Below are positions 18,057 to 26,047 of a stretch of 64,000 bases of DNA, piece after piece. Under the pieces are notes generated by a model, which was given only the letters and a program-made list of their open reading frames with translations, was not told the DNA's origin and ran no database searches. The stretch spans positions 478,751 through 542,750 of the forward strand of contig NZ_AXAU01000002.1 of the NCBI RefSeq assembly GCF_000472965.1. The letters run 5' to 3'. Both the position numbers and the translations under genes were made by a program. Source of the stretch: Bradyrhizobium murdochi (GTDB lineage Bacteria; Pseudomonadota; Alphaproteobacteria; Rhizobiales; Xanthobacteraceae). How positions within the stretch are numbered: position 1 is the stretch's first letter; every line of letters starts with the position of its first letter.

Positions 18057-18459
18057 GGGGTTTGCGCATGACGTGAACAATTCACGTCGATCGCTCATTT
18101 GGACAATTTGGTCGCCGCACTTTCGCCGCTCCATCGCGCTGAATACGTCTTGTGTTCTGATCCAGGCCGCACGAAATCGCGAGATGGCCCGGAGGCGAGA
18201 AACGACGGCTCATCACGGGCTCCTTCACGACTTCGTGCAATGTGTCCGTCGGCGTCACCATCCGAACCCTGGTTCGACCGACCCGCCAGTCTCACGGCGG
18301 GCCAGAACGGACTTTTCCGGGATCGAACCGGAGCCACTGGCGTTATCGTCCGGGACCATTCCATCCGGCTGCATGCCCAACCAAAATGTTGACTTTCCGG
18401 CCCTGCCCCCGAAAGCTGCCGGAAGCCCAAAAATCGACCGATCGAACAGAACAGGCACC
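18057..18459. other. Leader/promoter region of the tal-pgi operon
   Basis: About 400 bases without a supported gene. It begins with a near-perfect palindrome (18070-18088) and presumably carries the promoter of the pentose-phosphate operon, whose elements I cannot place. Reading frames running through it into tal-pgi are open but have no start signal and no homology-like sequence. A tRNA T-arm look-alike at 18316-18332 has no matching acceptor stem. Confidence 0.5.
18070..18088. promoter_or_regulatory. 19-bp palindrome between dsrE-like gene and tal-pgi
   Basis: GACGTGAA (18070-18077) and TTCACGTC (18081-18088) are exact reverse complements around CAA. It lies 14 bases after the preceding stop codon and about 370 bases ahead of tal-pgi. 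With no T tract it is less like a terminator than like an operator for a dimeric regulator. The cognate protein is unknown. Confidence 0.4.
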
Positions 18460-21306
18460 ATGAATCCCGTCAAAGCACTCGAAAACCATGGCCAGGCAAT
18501 CTGGCTGGACTTCCTCGCCCGCGGCTTCGTCGCCAAGGGCGATCTCAAGGCGCTGATCGATACCGACGGTGTCAAGGGCGTGACGTCCAATCCCTCGATC
18601 TTCGAAAAGGCGATCGGCAGTTCGGATGAATATGACAGTGCCATCAGCCGCGCTCTGAAAGCAGGCGACCGCCCGGTCGCCGCCCTGTTCGAGGCGCTCG
18701 CCGTCGAGGACATCCAGAACGCCGCCGACGTGCTGCGCCCGGTGTACGACCGTTTGAACGGAAGCGACGGCTTCGTCAGCCTTGAGGTCTCGCCCTATCT
18801 GGCAACCGATACCAAGGGAACCATTGCGGAAGCCGAACGGCTCTGGAAGGACGTCAAGCGGCAGAACTTGATGGTGAAGGTGCCGGCCACGCCGGAAGGC
18901 CTGCCCGCGATCGAACACCTGATCGGCGATGGCGTCAGCATCAACATCACGCTGCTGTTCTCGCAAAACGTCTATCGCGAGGTGGCGGAGGCGTACATCG
19001 CGGGTCTGGAAAAATACGTCGCCAAGGGCGGCGATCCCTCTCACATCGCCAGCGTCGCGTCTTTCTTCGTCAGCCGCATCGATACCGCAGTCGACAAGCA
19101 GCTCGACGAGAAGATCGCGAAGGCCAATGACCCGAGCGAGAAGGAGCGACTGAGCGCGCTGAAGGGCAAGGTCGCCATCGCCAACGCCAAGCTCGCCTAT
19201 CAGGACTACAAGCGGCTGTTCGCCGGCCCCCGGTGGGAGAAGCTTGCCGCCAGGGGCGCCAAGCCGCAGCGGTTGTTGTGGGCCTCCACCGGCACCAAGA
19301 ACAAGGACTATAGCGACGTGCTTTACGTCGAGGAGCTGATCGGTGCCAACACCGTCAACACCGTGCCGCCGGCAACGCTCGATGCATTCCGCGACCATGG
19401 CAAAGTGAGGGACAGCCTCGAGGAGAATATCGAGGATGCGCGCCGCGTGCTCGAAGAGCTCGAAAAATCCGGCATCTCGCTCGACGCCATCACAGCCGAG
19501 CTGGTCAAGGACGGCGTCAAGCTGTTCGCGGACTCTGCCGACAAGCTCTATGGCGCGGTCGCATACAAGCGCGCGACCTCGCTCGGCGGCGGCATCGACC
19601 GGCAGCAATTCGCGTTCGGCGATGGCATCGGCAAGGCCGTCGAGAAGAGCACCGAGGAGTGGCGCGCGTCGGCCAAAATCCGAAGGCTGTGGCAAAAGGA
19701 CAAGTCGGTCTGGACCGGCGACGACGAGAACAAATGGCTGGGCTGGCTGAACAGCGCGGCCGCCGCCAACATTGCCGACTACGAGGATTTTGCCCGCCGC
19801 GTGAAGGGGCAGAATTTCAGCGACGCGGTTGTGCTCGGCATGGGCGGATCCAGCCTCGGACCGGAGGTGCTGGCGGAGACGTTTGCCAGGAAATCCGGTT
19901 TCCCGAAGCTGCATGTGCTCGATTCCACCGATCCCGCGCAGGTGCAGGCGATGGAGGAAACCGTCGACCTTGCCCACACGCTGTTCATCGTCTCCAGCAA
20001 GTCCGGCGGCACCACCGAGCCGAACGTGATGAAGGATTACTTCTTCGATCGCGTCGCCAAGACCATCGGCAAGGACAAGGCCGGCCATCGCTTCATCGCG
20101 GTCACCGATCCCGGCTCGTCCCTGGAGAAGGTGGCGATCAGCCAAGGCTTTGCCCGCATCTTCCATGGCGACCCCACGATCGGCGGACGCTATTCCGTGC
20201 TGTCGCCGTTCGGACTGGTGCCAGCGGCTGCCGCCGGCATTGACGTCCGCAGCCTGATCACGCACGCGCTCGCGATGGTGCGCTCCTGCGGCGCCGACGT
20301 GCCGCCGCACGAAAATCCGGGCGTGCAGCTCGGACTGGCGATGGGCCTTGCCGGCCTCGAAGGCCGCGACAAGGTGACGATTACCTCGTCGGAGAAGGTC
20401 GCGGATTTCGGCGCCTGGGCCGAGCAACTGATCGCCGAATCCACCGGCAAGGAAGGCAAGGGCCTGATCCCGATCGACGGCGAGCCGCTCGGCGACCCCT
20501 CGCTTTACGGCGACGACCGCTTCTTCATCGACATCCGGACCGAAGGCGAAGATGACGCCTCGCATGATGATCGGCTCAAGGCGCTCGAGGCGGCCGGACA
20601 TCCCGTGGTTCGCATCGTCATGAAGTCGATCGACCATATCGGTCAGGAGTTTTTCCGGTTTGAGATGGCGACCGCCGTCGCAGGCGCGATCCTCGGCATC
20701 AATCCGTTCAACCAACCCGATGTAGAAGCGGCCAAGATCAAGACGCGCGAGTTGACGAGTGCGTTCGAGAAGACCGGATCGCTGCCGGCGGAGGAGCCGG
20801 TGATTTCGACCGACGAGGCTGATCTTTACACCGACGAGCACAATGCGGCCGAGCTGCGCAAGGCTGGCGCCGACGGCACGCTCGGCTCCTGGGTCAAAGC
20901 GCATCTTTCGCGCTCCGACGGCGGCGACTATGTCGCCCTGCTCGCCTATATCGCGCGCAATCCCGGTACGATTGGCTCGCTGCAAAAGATGCGGCTTGCG
21001 GTGCGCGACAAGCATCATCTGGCGACCTGCGCCGAATTCGGCCCGCGCTTCCTGCACTCGACCGGCCAGGCCTATAAGGGCGGTCCCGACAGCGGCGTGT
21101 TCCTGCAGATCACGGCCGACGATGCCGAGGATTTGCCGGTGCCCGGACAGAAGGCGAGTTTCGGCATCATCAAGGCGGCGCAGGCGCGCGGCGATTTCGA
21201 CGTGCTCACCGAACGCGGCAGGCGTGCGCTGCGCGTCCATCTCAAGGGCGATCTCGGATCGGGGCTGTCTGCGCTCGATGCTGCGATCGCAGAGGCGCTC
21301 AGTTAA
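18460..21306 (+). CDS. tal-pgi: Bifunctional transaldolase/glucose-6-phosphate isomerase
   Basis: A 948-residue fusion. Residues 1 to about 370 are transaldolase: MNPVKALENHGQAIWLDF, VTSNPSIFEKAI, and the Schiff-base lysine in LMVKVPATPEG. The rest is glucose-6-phosphate isomerase with FIVSSKSGGTTEPN, GGRYSVLSPFGLVP and a HLATCAEFGPRFLHSTGQ-type C-terminal part. It links fructose-6-phosphate recycling to the non-oxidative pentose phosphate route. The start is the ATG at 18460 since family proteins begin here; the reading frame stays open upstream through intergenic DNA without a credible start. It heads the operon tal-pgi-gnd-zwf-pgl-gntK-HAD. Confidence 0.93.
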   Translation: MNPVKALENHGQAIWLDFLARGFVAKGDLKALIDTDGVKGVTSNPSIFEKAIGSSDEYDSAISRALKAGDRPVAALFEALAVEDIQNAADVLRPVYDRLNGSDGFVSLEVSPYLATDTKGTIAEAERLWKDVKRQNLMVKVPATPEGLPAIEHLIGDGVSINITLLFSQNVYREVAEAYIAGLEKYVAKGGDPSHIASVASFFVSRIDTAVDKQLDEKIAKANDPSEKERLSALKGKVAIANAKLAYQDYKRLFAGPRWEKLAARGAKPQRLLWASTGTKNKDYSDVLYVEELIGANTVNTVPPATLDAFRDHGKVRDSLEENIEDARRVLEELEKSGISLDAITAELVKDGVKLFADSADKLYGAVAYKRATSLGGGIDRQQFAFGDGIGKAVEKSTEEWRASAKIRRLWQKDKSVWTGDDENKWLGWLNSAAAANIADYEDFARRVKGQNFSDAVVLGMGGSSLGPEVLAETFARKSGFPKLHVLDSTDPAQVQAMEETVDLAHTLFIVSSKSGGTTEPNVMKDYFFDRVAKTIGKDKAGHRFIAVTDPGSSLEKVAISQGFARIFHGDPTIGGRYSVLSPFGLVPAAAAGIDVRSLITHALAMVRSCGADVPPHENPGVQLGLAMGLAGLEGRDKVTITSSEKVADFGAWAEQLIAESTGKEGKGLIPIDGEPLGDPSLYGDDRFFIDIRTEGEDDASHDDRLKALEAAGHPVVRIVMKSIDHIGQEFFRFEMATAVAGAILGINPFNQPDVEAAKIKTRELTSAFEKTGSLPAEEPVISTDEADLYTDEHNAAELRKAGADGTLGSWVKAHLSRSDGGDYVALLAYIARNPGTIGSLQKMRLAVRDKHHLATCAEFGPRFLHSTGQAYKGGPDSGVFLQITADDAEDLPVPGQKASFGIIKAAQARGDFDVLTERGRRALRVHLKGDLGSGLSALDAAIAEALS

Positions 21307-21318
21307 GGAAGTCAGGAT

Positions 21319-22314
21319 ATGCAACTCGGCATGATCGGCCTCGGCCGGATGGGCGGCAACATCGTCCGCCGGCTGATGAAGGACGGCCACACCGCCGTGG
21401 TCTACGACAAGGACGCCAAGGCGGTCGCCGCACTGGCGGCGGAAGGCGCAACCGGCGCTGACACGCTGGACGATTTCGTGGCGAAACTCGAGAAGCCTTG
21501 CACCGCCTGGGTAATGCTCCCGGCAGGCAAGATCACCGAGACGACCATCGAGGCATTGGCAAAGCTGATGCAGCCCGGCGACGTCATCATCGATGGCGGG
21601 AATACGTTCTGGCAGGACGACGTCCGCCGCGGCGCGGCGCTGAAGGCAAAAGGCCTGCACTACCTCGACGTCGGCACCAGCGGCGGCGTCTGGGGCATCG
21701 AGCGCGGCTATTGCATGATGATCGGCGGCGATAGGGCGGTGGTCGACCGGCTCGATCCAATCTTCAAGACGCTGGCGCCGGGCGTGGGCGACATTCCGCG
21801 CACACCGGGACGCGAGGGCCGCGACCCGCGCGTCGAGCAAGGCTATATCCATGCCGGGCCGTCCGGCGCCGGGCACTTCGTCAAGATGATCCATAACGGC
21901 ATCGAATACGGCCTGATGCAGGCCTATGCCGAAGGGTTTGATATCCTGAAGAACGCCAACATCGACGCGCTGCCGCCGGAGCATCGTTTCGAGTTCGACG
22001 TGGCCGACATTGCCGAGGTGTGGCGGCGCGGCAGCGTGATCCCCTCCTGGCTGCTCGATCTCACCGCTTCGGCGCTTGCGGAAAACCAGACGCTCGACAC
22101 CTACTCCGGCTTTGTCGAAGATTCCGGCGAAGGCCGCTGGACGGTCAACGCCGCGATCGACGAAGCTGTGCCGGCGGAAGTGCTGACGGCGGCACTCTAT
22201 GCGCGCTTCCGTTCGCGCAAGGATCACACCTTTGCGGAAAAAATTCTTTCCGCGATGCGGGCCGGTTTCGGCGGCCACAAGGAGCCGCCGAAGAAACCCA
22301 CTTCAAAGGCGTGA
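21319..22314 (+). CDS. gnd: 6-phosphogluconate dehydrogenase, decarboxylating (short form)
   Basis: A 331-residue enzyme converting 6-phosphogluconate to ribulose-5-phosphate and CO2. The N-terminal Rossmann motif GLGRMGGNI begins at residue 7; [19 protein letters not shown] and [16 protein letters not shown] carry the substrate and catalytic Lys/Asn residues. The length matches the short, often NAD-linked GndA/YqeC type rather than the 470-residue NADP enzyme. It starts 12 bases after tal-pgi, and six bases separate it from zwf. Confidence 0.92.
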   Translation: MQLGMIGLGRMGGNIVRRLMKDGHTAVVYDKDAKAVAALAAEGATGADTLDDFVAKLEKPCTAWVMLPAGKITETTIEALAKLMQPGDVIIDGGNTFWQDDVRRGAALKAKGLHYLDVGTSGGVWGIERGYCMMIGGDRAVVDRLDPIFKTLAPGVGDIPRTPGREGRDPRVEQGYIHAGPSGAGHFVKMIHNGIEYGLMQAYAEGFDILKNANIDALPPEHRFEFDVADIAEVWRRGSVIPSWLLDLTASALAENQTLDTYSGFVEDSGEGRWTVNAAIDEAVPAEVLTAALYARFRSRKDHTFAEKILSAMRAGFGGHKEPPKKPTSKA

Positions 22315-22320
22315 GCGGTC

Positions 22321-23832
22321 ATGGCGGTCGGTCAAACAACACAGAAGAAGCCCGATCCCTGCTCCTTCGTGATTTTCGGCGTCACCGGCGACCTCACGCA
22401 CCGGCTGATCATCCCTGCCCTGTATAATCTCGCCGCCAGCGATCTCCTGCCGGATAGATTCTGCCTGGTCGGCGTCGCCCGCAAGGGCATGACGAACGAC
22501 AGGCTGCGCGAGAGCCTGATGAAGGGCCTGCGCCAGTTCGCGACCCGGCCGGTGGAGGATGCGATTTCGCGTCGGCTTTTGGATTGCCTGACCTGCATCG
22601 AAGCCGATCCGAAGGATCCGGCTTCATTCGACGCGATGAGCAAGCAGCTCGGCGACCTGGAAGCCGCGCGAAACACCGGCGGCAACCGGCTGTTCTACCT
22701 GGCAACGCCGCCGAACGCCTTCCTGCCGATCAGCCGCGAGCTAGGCCGCACCGGCATGCTGGCCGAGAACGGCGCGTGGCGGCGGCTGGTGGTGGAAAAG
22801 CCGTTCGGCACCGACCTCGCTTCCGCCAAGGCGCTGAACAGCGAATTGCTAAAACTTGTCGATGAGCACGAGATCTACCGGATCGATCACTATCTCGGCA
22901 AGGAAACGGTGCAGAACATTTTAGTGCTGCGCTTTGCCAACGGCATGTTCGAGCCGATCTGGAATCGCAACCATATCGACCATGTCCAGATCACGGTCAA
23001 TGAACAGCTCGGCGTCGGCCACCGCGGCAGCTTTTACGACCAGACCGGCGCGCTGCGCGACATGGTGCCGAACCATCTGTTTCAATTGCTGTCACTGGTA
23101 GCAATGGAGCCGCCGATCCGGTTCGACGCGCATTCGGTCCGCACCGAAAAGGCGGACGTGCTGGCCGCGATCCAGCTCCAGAGCGAGGCCGAGGCGCTGC
23201 GGAATTCCGTGCGCGGCCAATATCTGGCCGGCCGGATCGGAGATAACGAGATTGCGGACTATCGCAAAATCGCAGACGTCGCGGCCGGCAGTACGACCGA
23301 AACCTATGTGGCGCTGAAACTAATCATCGACAATTGGCGCTGGGCCGGCGTTCCCTTCTACCTGCGCACTGGCAAGGCGCTCGGCGTCAAGCGCACCGAA
23401 GTCGCGATCAAGTTCAAGCAGGCGCCGTTCGCGATGTTCAACTGCACGCCGGTGGAACGGCTGGCGCAGAATTACCTCGTGATCGGGGTCGCGCCGAACG
23501 AAGGCATCGCGCTGCAGTTCAACACCAAGGTGCCCGGCCCCTCGATCCTGATCGACGGCGTCGAGATGAAGTTTCGCTACAAGGACTATTTCAAGGCGGA
23601 GCCTTCGACCGGCTACGAGACGCTGATCTATGACTGCATGACCGGCGACAACATCCTGTTCCAGCGCGCCGACAGCGTCGAGGCCGGCTGGAAGGCGGTG
23701 CAACCATTTCTCGACGCCTGGAAGAAGGTAGGGGCCGAGGGCTTGCAGACCTACCAGGCCGGCAGCGAAGGTCCGCAGGAAGCGAACGAACTGTTGACCC
23801 GCGAAGGCCGAAGCTGGCGAAAGCTCGGGTGA
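22321..23832 (+). CDS. zwf: Glucose-6-phosphate 1-dehydrogenase
   Basis: A 503-residue cytosolic enzyme that oxidises glucose-6-phosphate to 6-phosphogluconolactone, entering the pentose-phosphate and Entner-Doudoroff routes. Signatures are FVIFGVTGDLTHR (nucleotide binding), VVEKPFGTDL and the active-site segment RIDHYLGKETVQNI with its catalytic histidine and lysine. Length is standard. It is followed after three bases by pgl, which hydrolyses its product, so channelled expression is likely. Confidence 0.95.
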   Translation: MAVGQTTQKKPDPCSFVIFGVTGDLTHRLIIPALYNLAASDLLPDRFCLVGVARKGMTNDRLRESLMKGLRQFATRPVEDAISRRLLDCLTCIEADPKDPASFDAMSKQLGDLEAARNTGGNRLFYLATPPNAFLPISRELGRTGMLAENGAWRRLVVEKPFGTDLASAKALNSELLKLVDEHEIYRIDHYLGKETVQNILVLRFANGMFEPIWNRNHIDHVQITVNEQLGVGHRGSFYDQTGALRDMVPNHLFQLLSLVAMEPPIRFDAHSVRTEKADVLAAIQLQSEAEALRNSVRGQYLAGRIGDNEIADYRKIADVAAGSTTETYVALKLIIDNWRWAGVPFYLRTGKALGVKRTEVAIKFKQAPFAMFNCTPVERLAQNYLVIGVAPNEGIALQFNTKVPGPSILIDGVEMKFRYKDYFKAEPSTGYETLIYDCMTGDNILFQRADSVEAGWKAVQPFLDAWKKVGAEGLQTYQAGSEGPQEANELLTREGRSWRKLG

Positions 23833-23835
23833 GCG

Positions 23836-24591
23836 ATGACAGCGAACGACAATCGCCGCGTGATCGCGGTCGCCGATCCGGCCGCACTCGCCGAGGCCGC
23901 GGCCGATCGCGTGCTCGCCAGGATCGAGGCCAATAGCGGCCGCGTGGCGATTTGCCTGACCGGCGGATCCAGCCCCAGACAGCTTTATCAATTGCTCGCA
24001 ACCGATGCGTATCGCAGCCGGATCCCGTGGCAGCGCGTGCACTGGTTCATTGGCGACGAGCGCTTCGTGCCGGCGGACGATCCACTCAACAACATGGGCA
24101 TGGCGCGAGAGCTTTTTCTGGATAGCTGCGCGCCGGCGGCAAACATCCATCCGATTCCGACCGCGACCGCCGACCCGACCGATCCGGATCGCTGCGCCGC
24201 GCTTTACGAACGGGAACTGCAATCGTTCTATGGAGCAGACACGCTCGATCAAGCCCGCCCATTGTTCGATCTCGTGTTGATGGGTGTAGGTCCCGATGGC
24301 CACACCGCGTCGCTGTTTCCCGGCGATCCCGCGCTCGATCAGACCGCGCGCTGGGTGGTCGGCGTGCCACGCGCGAATGTCGAGCCATTCGTCCCGCGGG
24401 TCACCCTCACGCTGCCCACCCTTGCCTCCTGCCGCGAAATGCTGTTCGAGATAGCGGGCACCGAGAAGCATGCGATCTTGACGCGCCTCCTTGCACGCGA
24501 GAATCTGCCTGCCAACCGTGCGCGATCCACCGGCGAGACGGTCTGGCTGGTGGACCGGGATGCGCTTCCGGAGGATTTTGGTGGGCGATAG
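23836..24591 (+). CDS. pgl: 6-phosphogluconolactonase
   Basis: A 251-residue DevB/SOL-type lactonase hydrolysing 6-phosphogluconolactone. Family marks: ICLTGGSSPRQLYQLLA near residue 38, VHWFIGDERFVPADDPLNN, and LMGVGPDGHTASLFPG. It begins with ATG three bases after the zwf stop. Its 3' end carries the GGAGG that serves as ribosome site for gntK, whose GTG start lies within the last codons, so gntK translation probably depends on pgl translation. Confidence 0.93.
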   Translation: MTANDNRRVIAVADPAALAEAAADRVLARIEANSGRVAICLTGGSSPRQLYQLLATDAYRSRIPWQRVHWFIGDERFVPADDPLNNMGMARELFLDSCAPAANIHPIPTATADPTDPDRCAALYERELQSFYGADTLDQARPLFDLVLMGVGPDGHTASLFPGDPALDQTARWVVGVPRANVEPFVPRVTLTLPTLASCREMLFEIAGTEKHAILTRLLARENLPANRARSTGETVWLVDRDALPEDFGGR

Positions 24592-25102
24592 GACTCCCAG
24601 CGCGCTGGTGGTGATGGGCGTTTCCGGTTCGGGCAAGAGCACCATCGCCGATCGTCTCGCAAAACGCCTCGGCTGGCGCTACGAGGACGGCGACCGGTTT
24701 CACCCGCCGGGAAACGTTGCGAAGATGAGCGCCGGCCACCCGCTGACCGACGAGGACCGCTGGCCGTGGCTGCGGGCAATCGCCGACGAGATCGACCGCC
24801 TCTCAGGGTCCGGCGAGCACGCCGTGATCGCCTGCTCGGCATTGAAGCGCGCCTATCGCGACATTCTCGTGCACGGCCGCGACGATGTCCGCATCGTTTT
24901 TCTCGACGGAACGCAGGATCTGATCGCGGCCCGGCTTGCCGCCCGCAAGGGACATTTCATGCCGCCGGGCCTGCTCGCCAGCCAATTCAGGACGCTGGAG
25001 CCGCCGGGCGCGGGCGAGCGGCCGATCATTGTATCGATCGATGCCCCGGTGGAGAGCATCGTGGGTGACATCGTCGGTCAATTGAACCTGGTCCCCCAAT
25101 GA
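24581..25102 (+). CDS. gntK: Gluconokinase
   Basis: A 173-residue kinase that phosphorylates gluconate to 6-phosphogluconate. P-loop GVSGSGKST lies at residues 13-21; further marks are YEDGDRFHPPGNVAKMSAGHPLTDEDR, ACSALKRAYRD and KGHFMPPGLLASQF, all typical of GntK. I place the start at GTG 24581, because GGAGG stands at 24570-24574 with ideal spacing, rather than at the ATG 24560. It overlaps pgl by 11 bases and the next gene by four. Its presence lets externally oxidised glucose enter this operon's pathway. Confidence 0.9.
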   Translation: MGDRTPSALVVMGVSGSGKSTIADRLAKRLGWRYEDGDRFHPPGNVAKMSAGHPLTDEDRWPWLRAIADEIDRLSGSGEHAVIACSALKRAYRDILVHGRDDVRIVFLDGTQDLIAARLAARKGHFMPPGLLASQFRTLEPPGAGERPIIVSIDAPVESIVGDIVGQLNLVPQ

Positions 25103-25902
25103 CACGTATCGCGCTCGTTGTTTCCGACGTCGACGGCACCCTGTTGACGCACGACAAGATCCTGACCGATGGCGCCAAGGCGGCCGCTCGCAAGCTGCAT
25201 GCGGCCGGCATCGGTTTCACCATCGTCTCCAGCCGGCCGACCATCGGCATGGGTTTCCTGATCGAGCCGCTTTCGATCACGCTTCCGGTCGGCACCTTCA
25301 ACGGCAGCTCGATCGTCGATGCCGGGCTCAAACCGATCGAGCAGCATTTGATCGGCGCAACCGTGGCCCAGCGCACGCTCGACGTACTCAATGCCTTCGG
25401 CGTGGATATCTGGCTGTTCACCAATCAGCGCTGGTACACGCGCAATCCCGACGGCGAGTACGTCCCGCACGAGAAGCGCGCGATCAAGGCCGATCCGACC
25501 ATCGTCACCGACTTCACGCCGCATCTCGCGGAGACCTGCAAGATCGTCGGCGCCAGTTCGGATGCTGCGCTGTTGCAGCGCTGCGAGGTGGCAATGCGAG
25601 AGGCGCTCGGCCGGGAGGTCGTCGCGGTTCGCTCGCAGACCTATTATCTCGACGTCACGCCGCCCGGTCACGACAAGGGCACCTTCGTGGACGCCATGAT
25701 CAGCCGGCTCGGCATTTCGGCGGCAGCGGTCGCGACCATCGGCGACATGGAGAACGATCTTCCGATGTTTGCCCGAAGCGGCGTTTCGTTTGCGATGGGC
25801 AATGCGGCCGAAGACATCAAAAAGCACGCCACGCACGTCACCGACAGCAACGAGCGCGACGGATTCGCGGCGGCGATCGAGACCGTGCTGCGGCTCCGAT
25901 AG
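25099..25902 (+). CDS. Cof-type HAD family sugar-phosphate phosphatase
   Basis: A 267-residue HAD hydrolase. Motif I DVDGT carries nucleophile Asp10 and Asp12; motif II is in TIVSSRP; motif III/IV reads GHDKGTFVDAM and then TIGDMENDLPMF. The cap domain is of the C2B type found in Cof/YidA phosphatases acting on sugar phosphates. Its four-base overlap with gntK suggests a housekeeping role on a pentose-phosphate or gluconate intermediate; the actual substrate is unknown. It ends the operon and converges on the GH15 gene. Confidence 0.85.
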   Translation: MTRIALVVSDVDGTLLTHDKILTDGAKAAARKLHAAGIGFTIVSSRPTIGMGFLIEPLSITLPVGTFNGSSIVDAGLKPIEQHLIGATVAQRTLDVLNAFGVDIWLFTNQRWYTRNPDGEYVPHEKRAIKADPTIVTDFTPHLAETCKIVGASSDAALLQRCEVAMREALGREVVAVRSQTYYLDVTPPGHDKGTFVDAMISRLGISAAAVATIGDMENDLPMFARSGVSFAMGNAAEDIKKHATHVTDSNERDGFAAAIETVLRLR

Positions 25903-25918
25903 GCAAGGGCGCGGAACC

Positions 25919-26035
25919 GTAGGGTGGGCAGAGCCACCGGGTCGCGCGAACGCGCGCCCGATGACAGGCTCCGCGTGCCCACCATTTTAGAGCAGGACGT
26001 GAGATGGTGGGCACGGCGCTGCGCGCCCACCCTAC
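25919..26035. repeat. Palindromic intergenic repeat, GTAGGGTGGGCA family
   Basis: The element opens GTAGGGTGGGCA and closes GCCCACCCTAC, with inner arms TGCCCACCA and TGGTGGGCA, so it can fold as nested hairpins. The same family recurs at 42891-42977. Here it fills the gap between convergent operons (HAD gene and GH15 gene), where it may end transcription. Such elements are common in Bradyrhizobium genomes. Confidence 0.85.
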
Positions 26036-26047
26036 CGACCTCGCCCG

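Noticed and set aside
18316..18332. tRNA T-arm look-alike on the minus strand (TCCGG-TTCGATC-CCGGA)
   Set aside because: The arm is perfect, but the acceptor stem has no partner at the expected distance and no anticodon or D arm can be folded, so it is not a tRNA gene.
18343..22278. Very long open frame (about 1300 codons) on the minus strand across tal-pgi and gnd
   Set aside because: It is the antisense shadow of well-supported genes in GC-rich DNA; the translation has no recognisable domains.
25919..26035. CRISPR or insertion sequence in the repeat-bearing gaps
   Set aside because: The repeats are single palindromic elements without regular spacers, transposase genes or target-site duplications.
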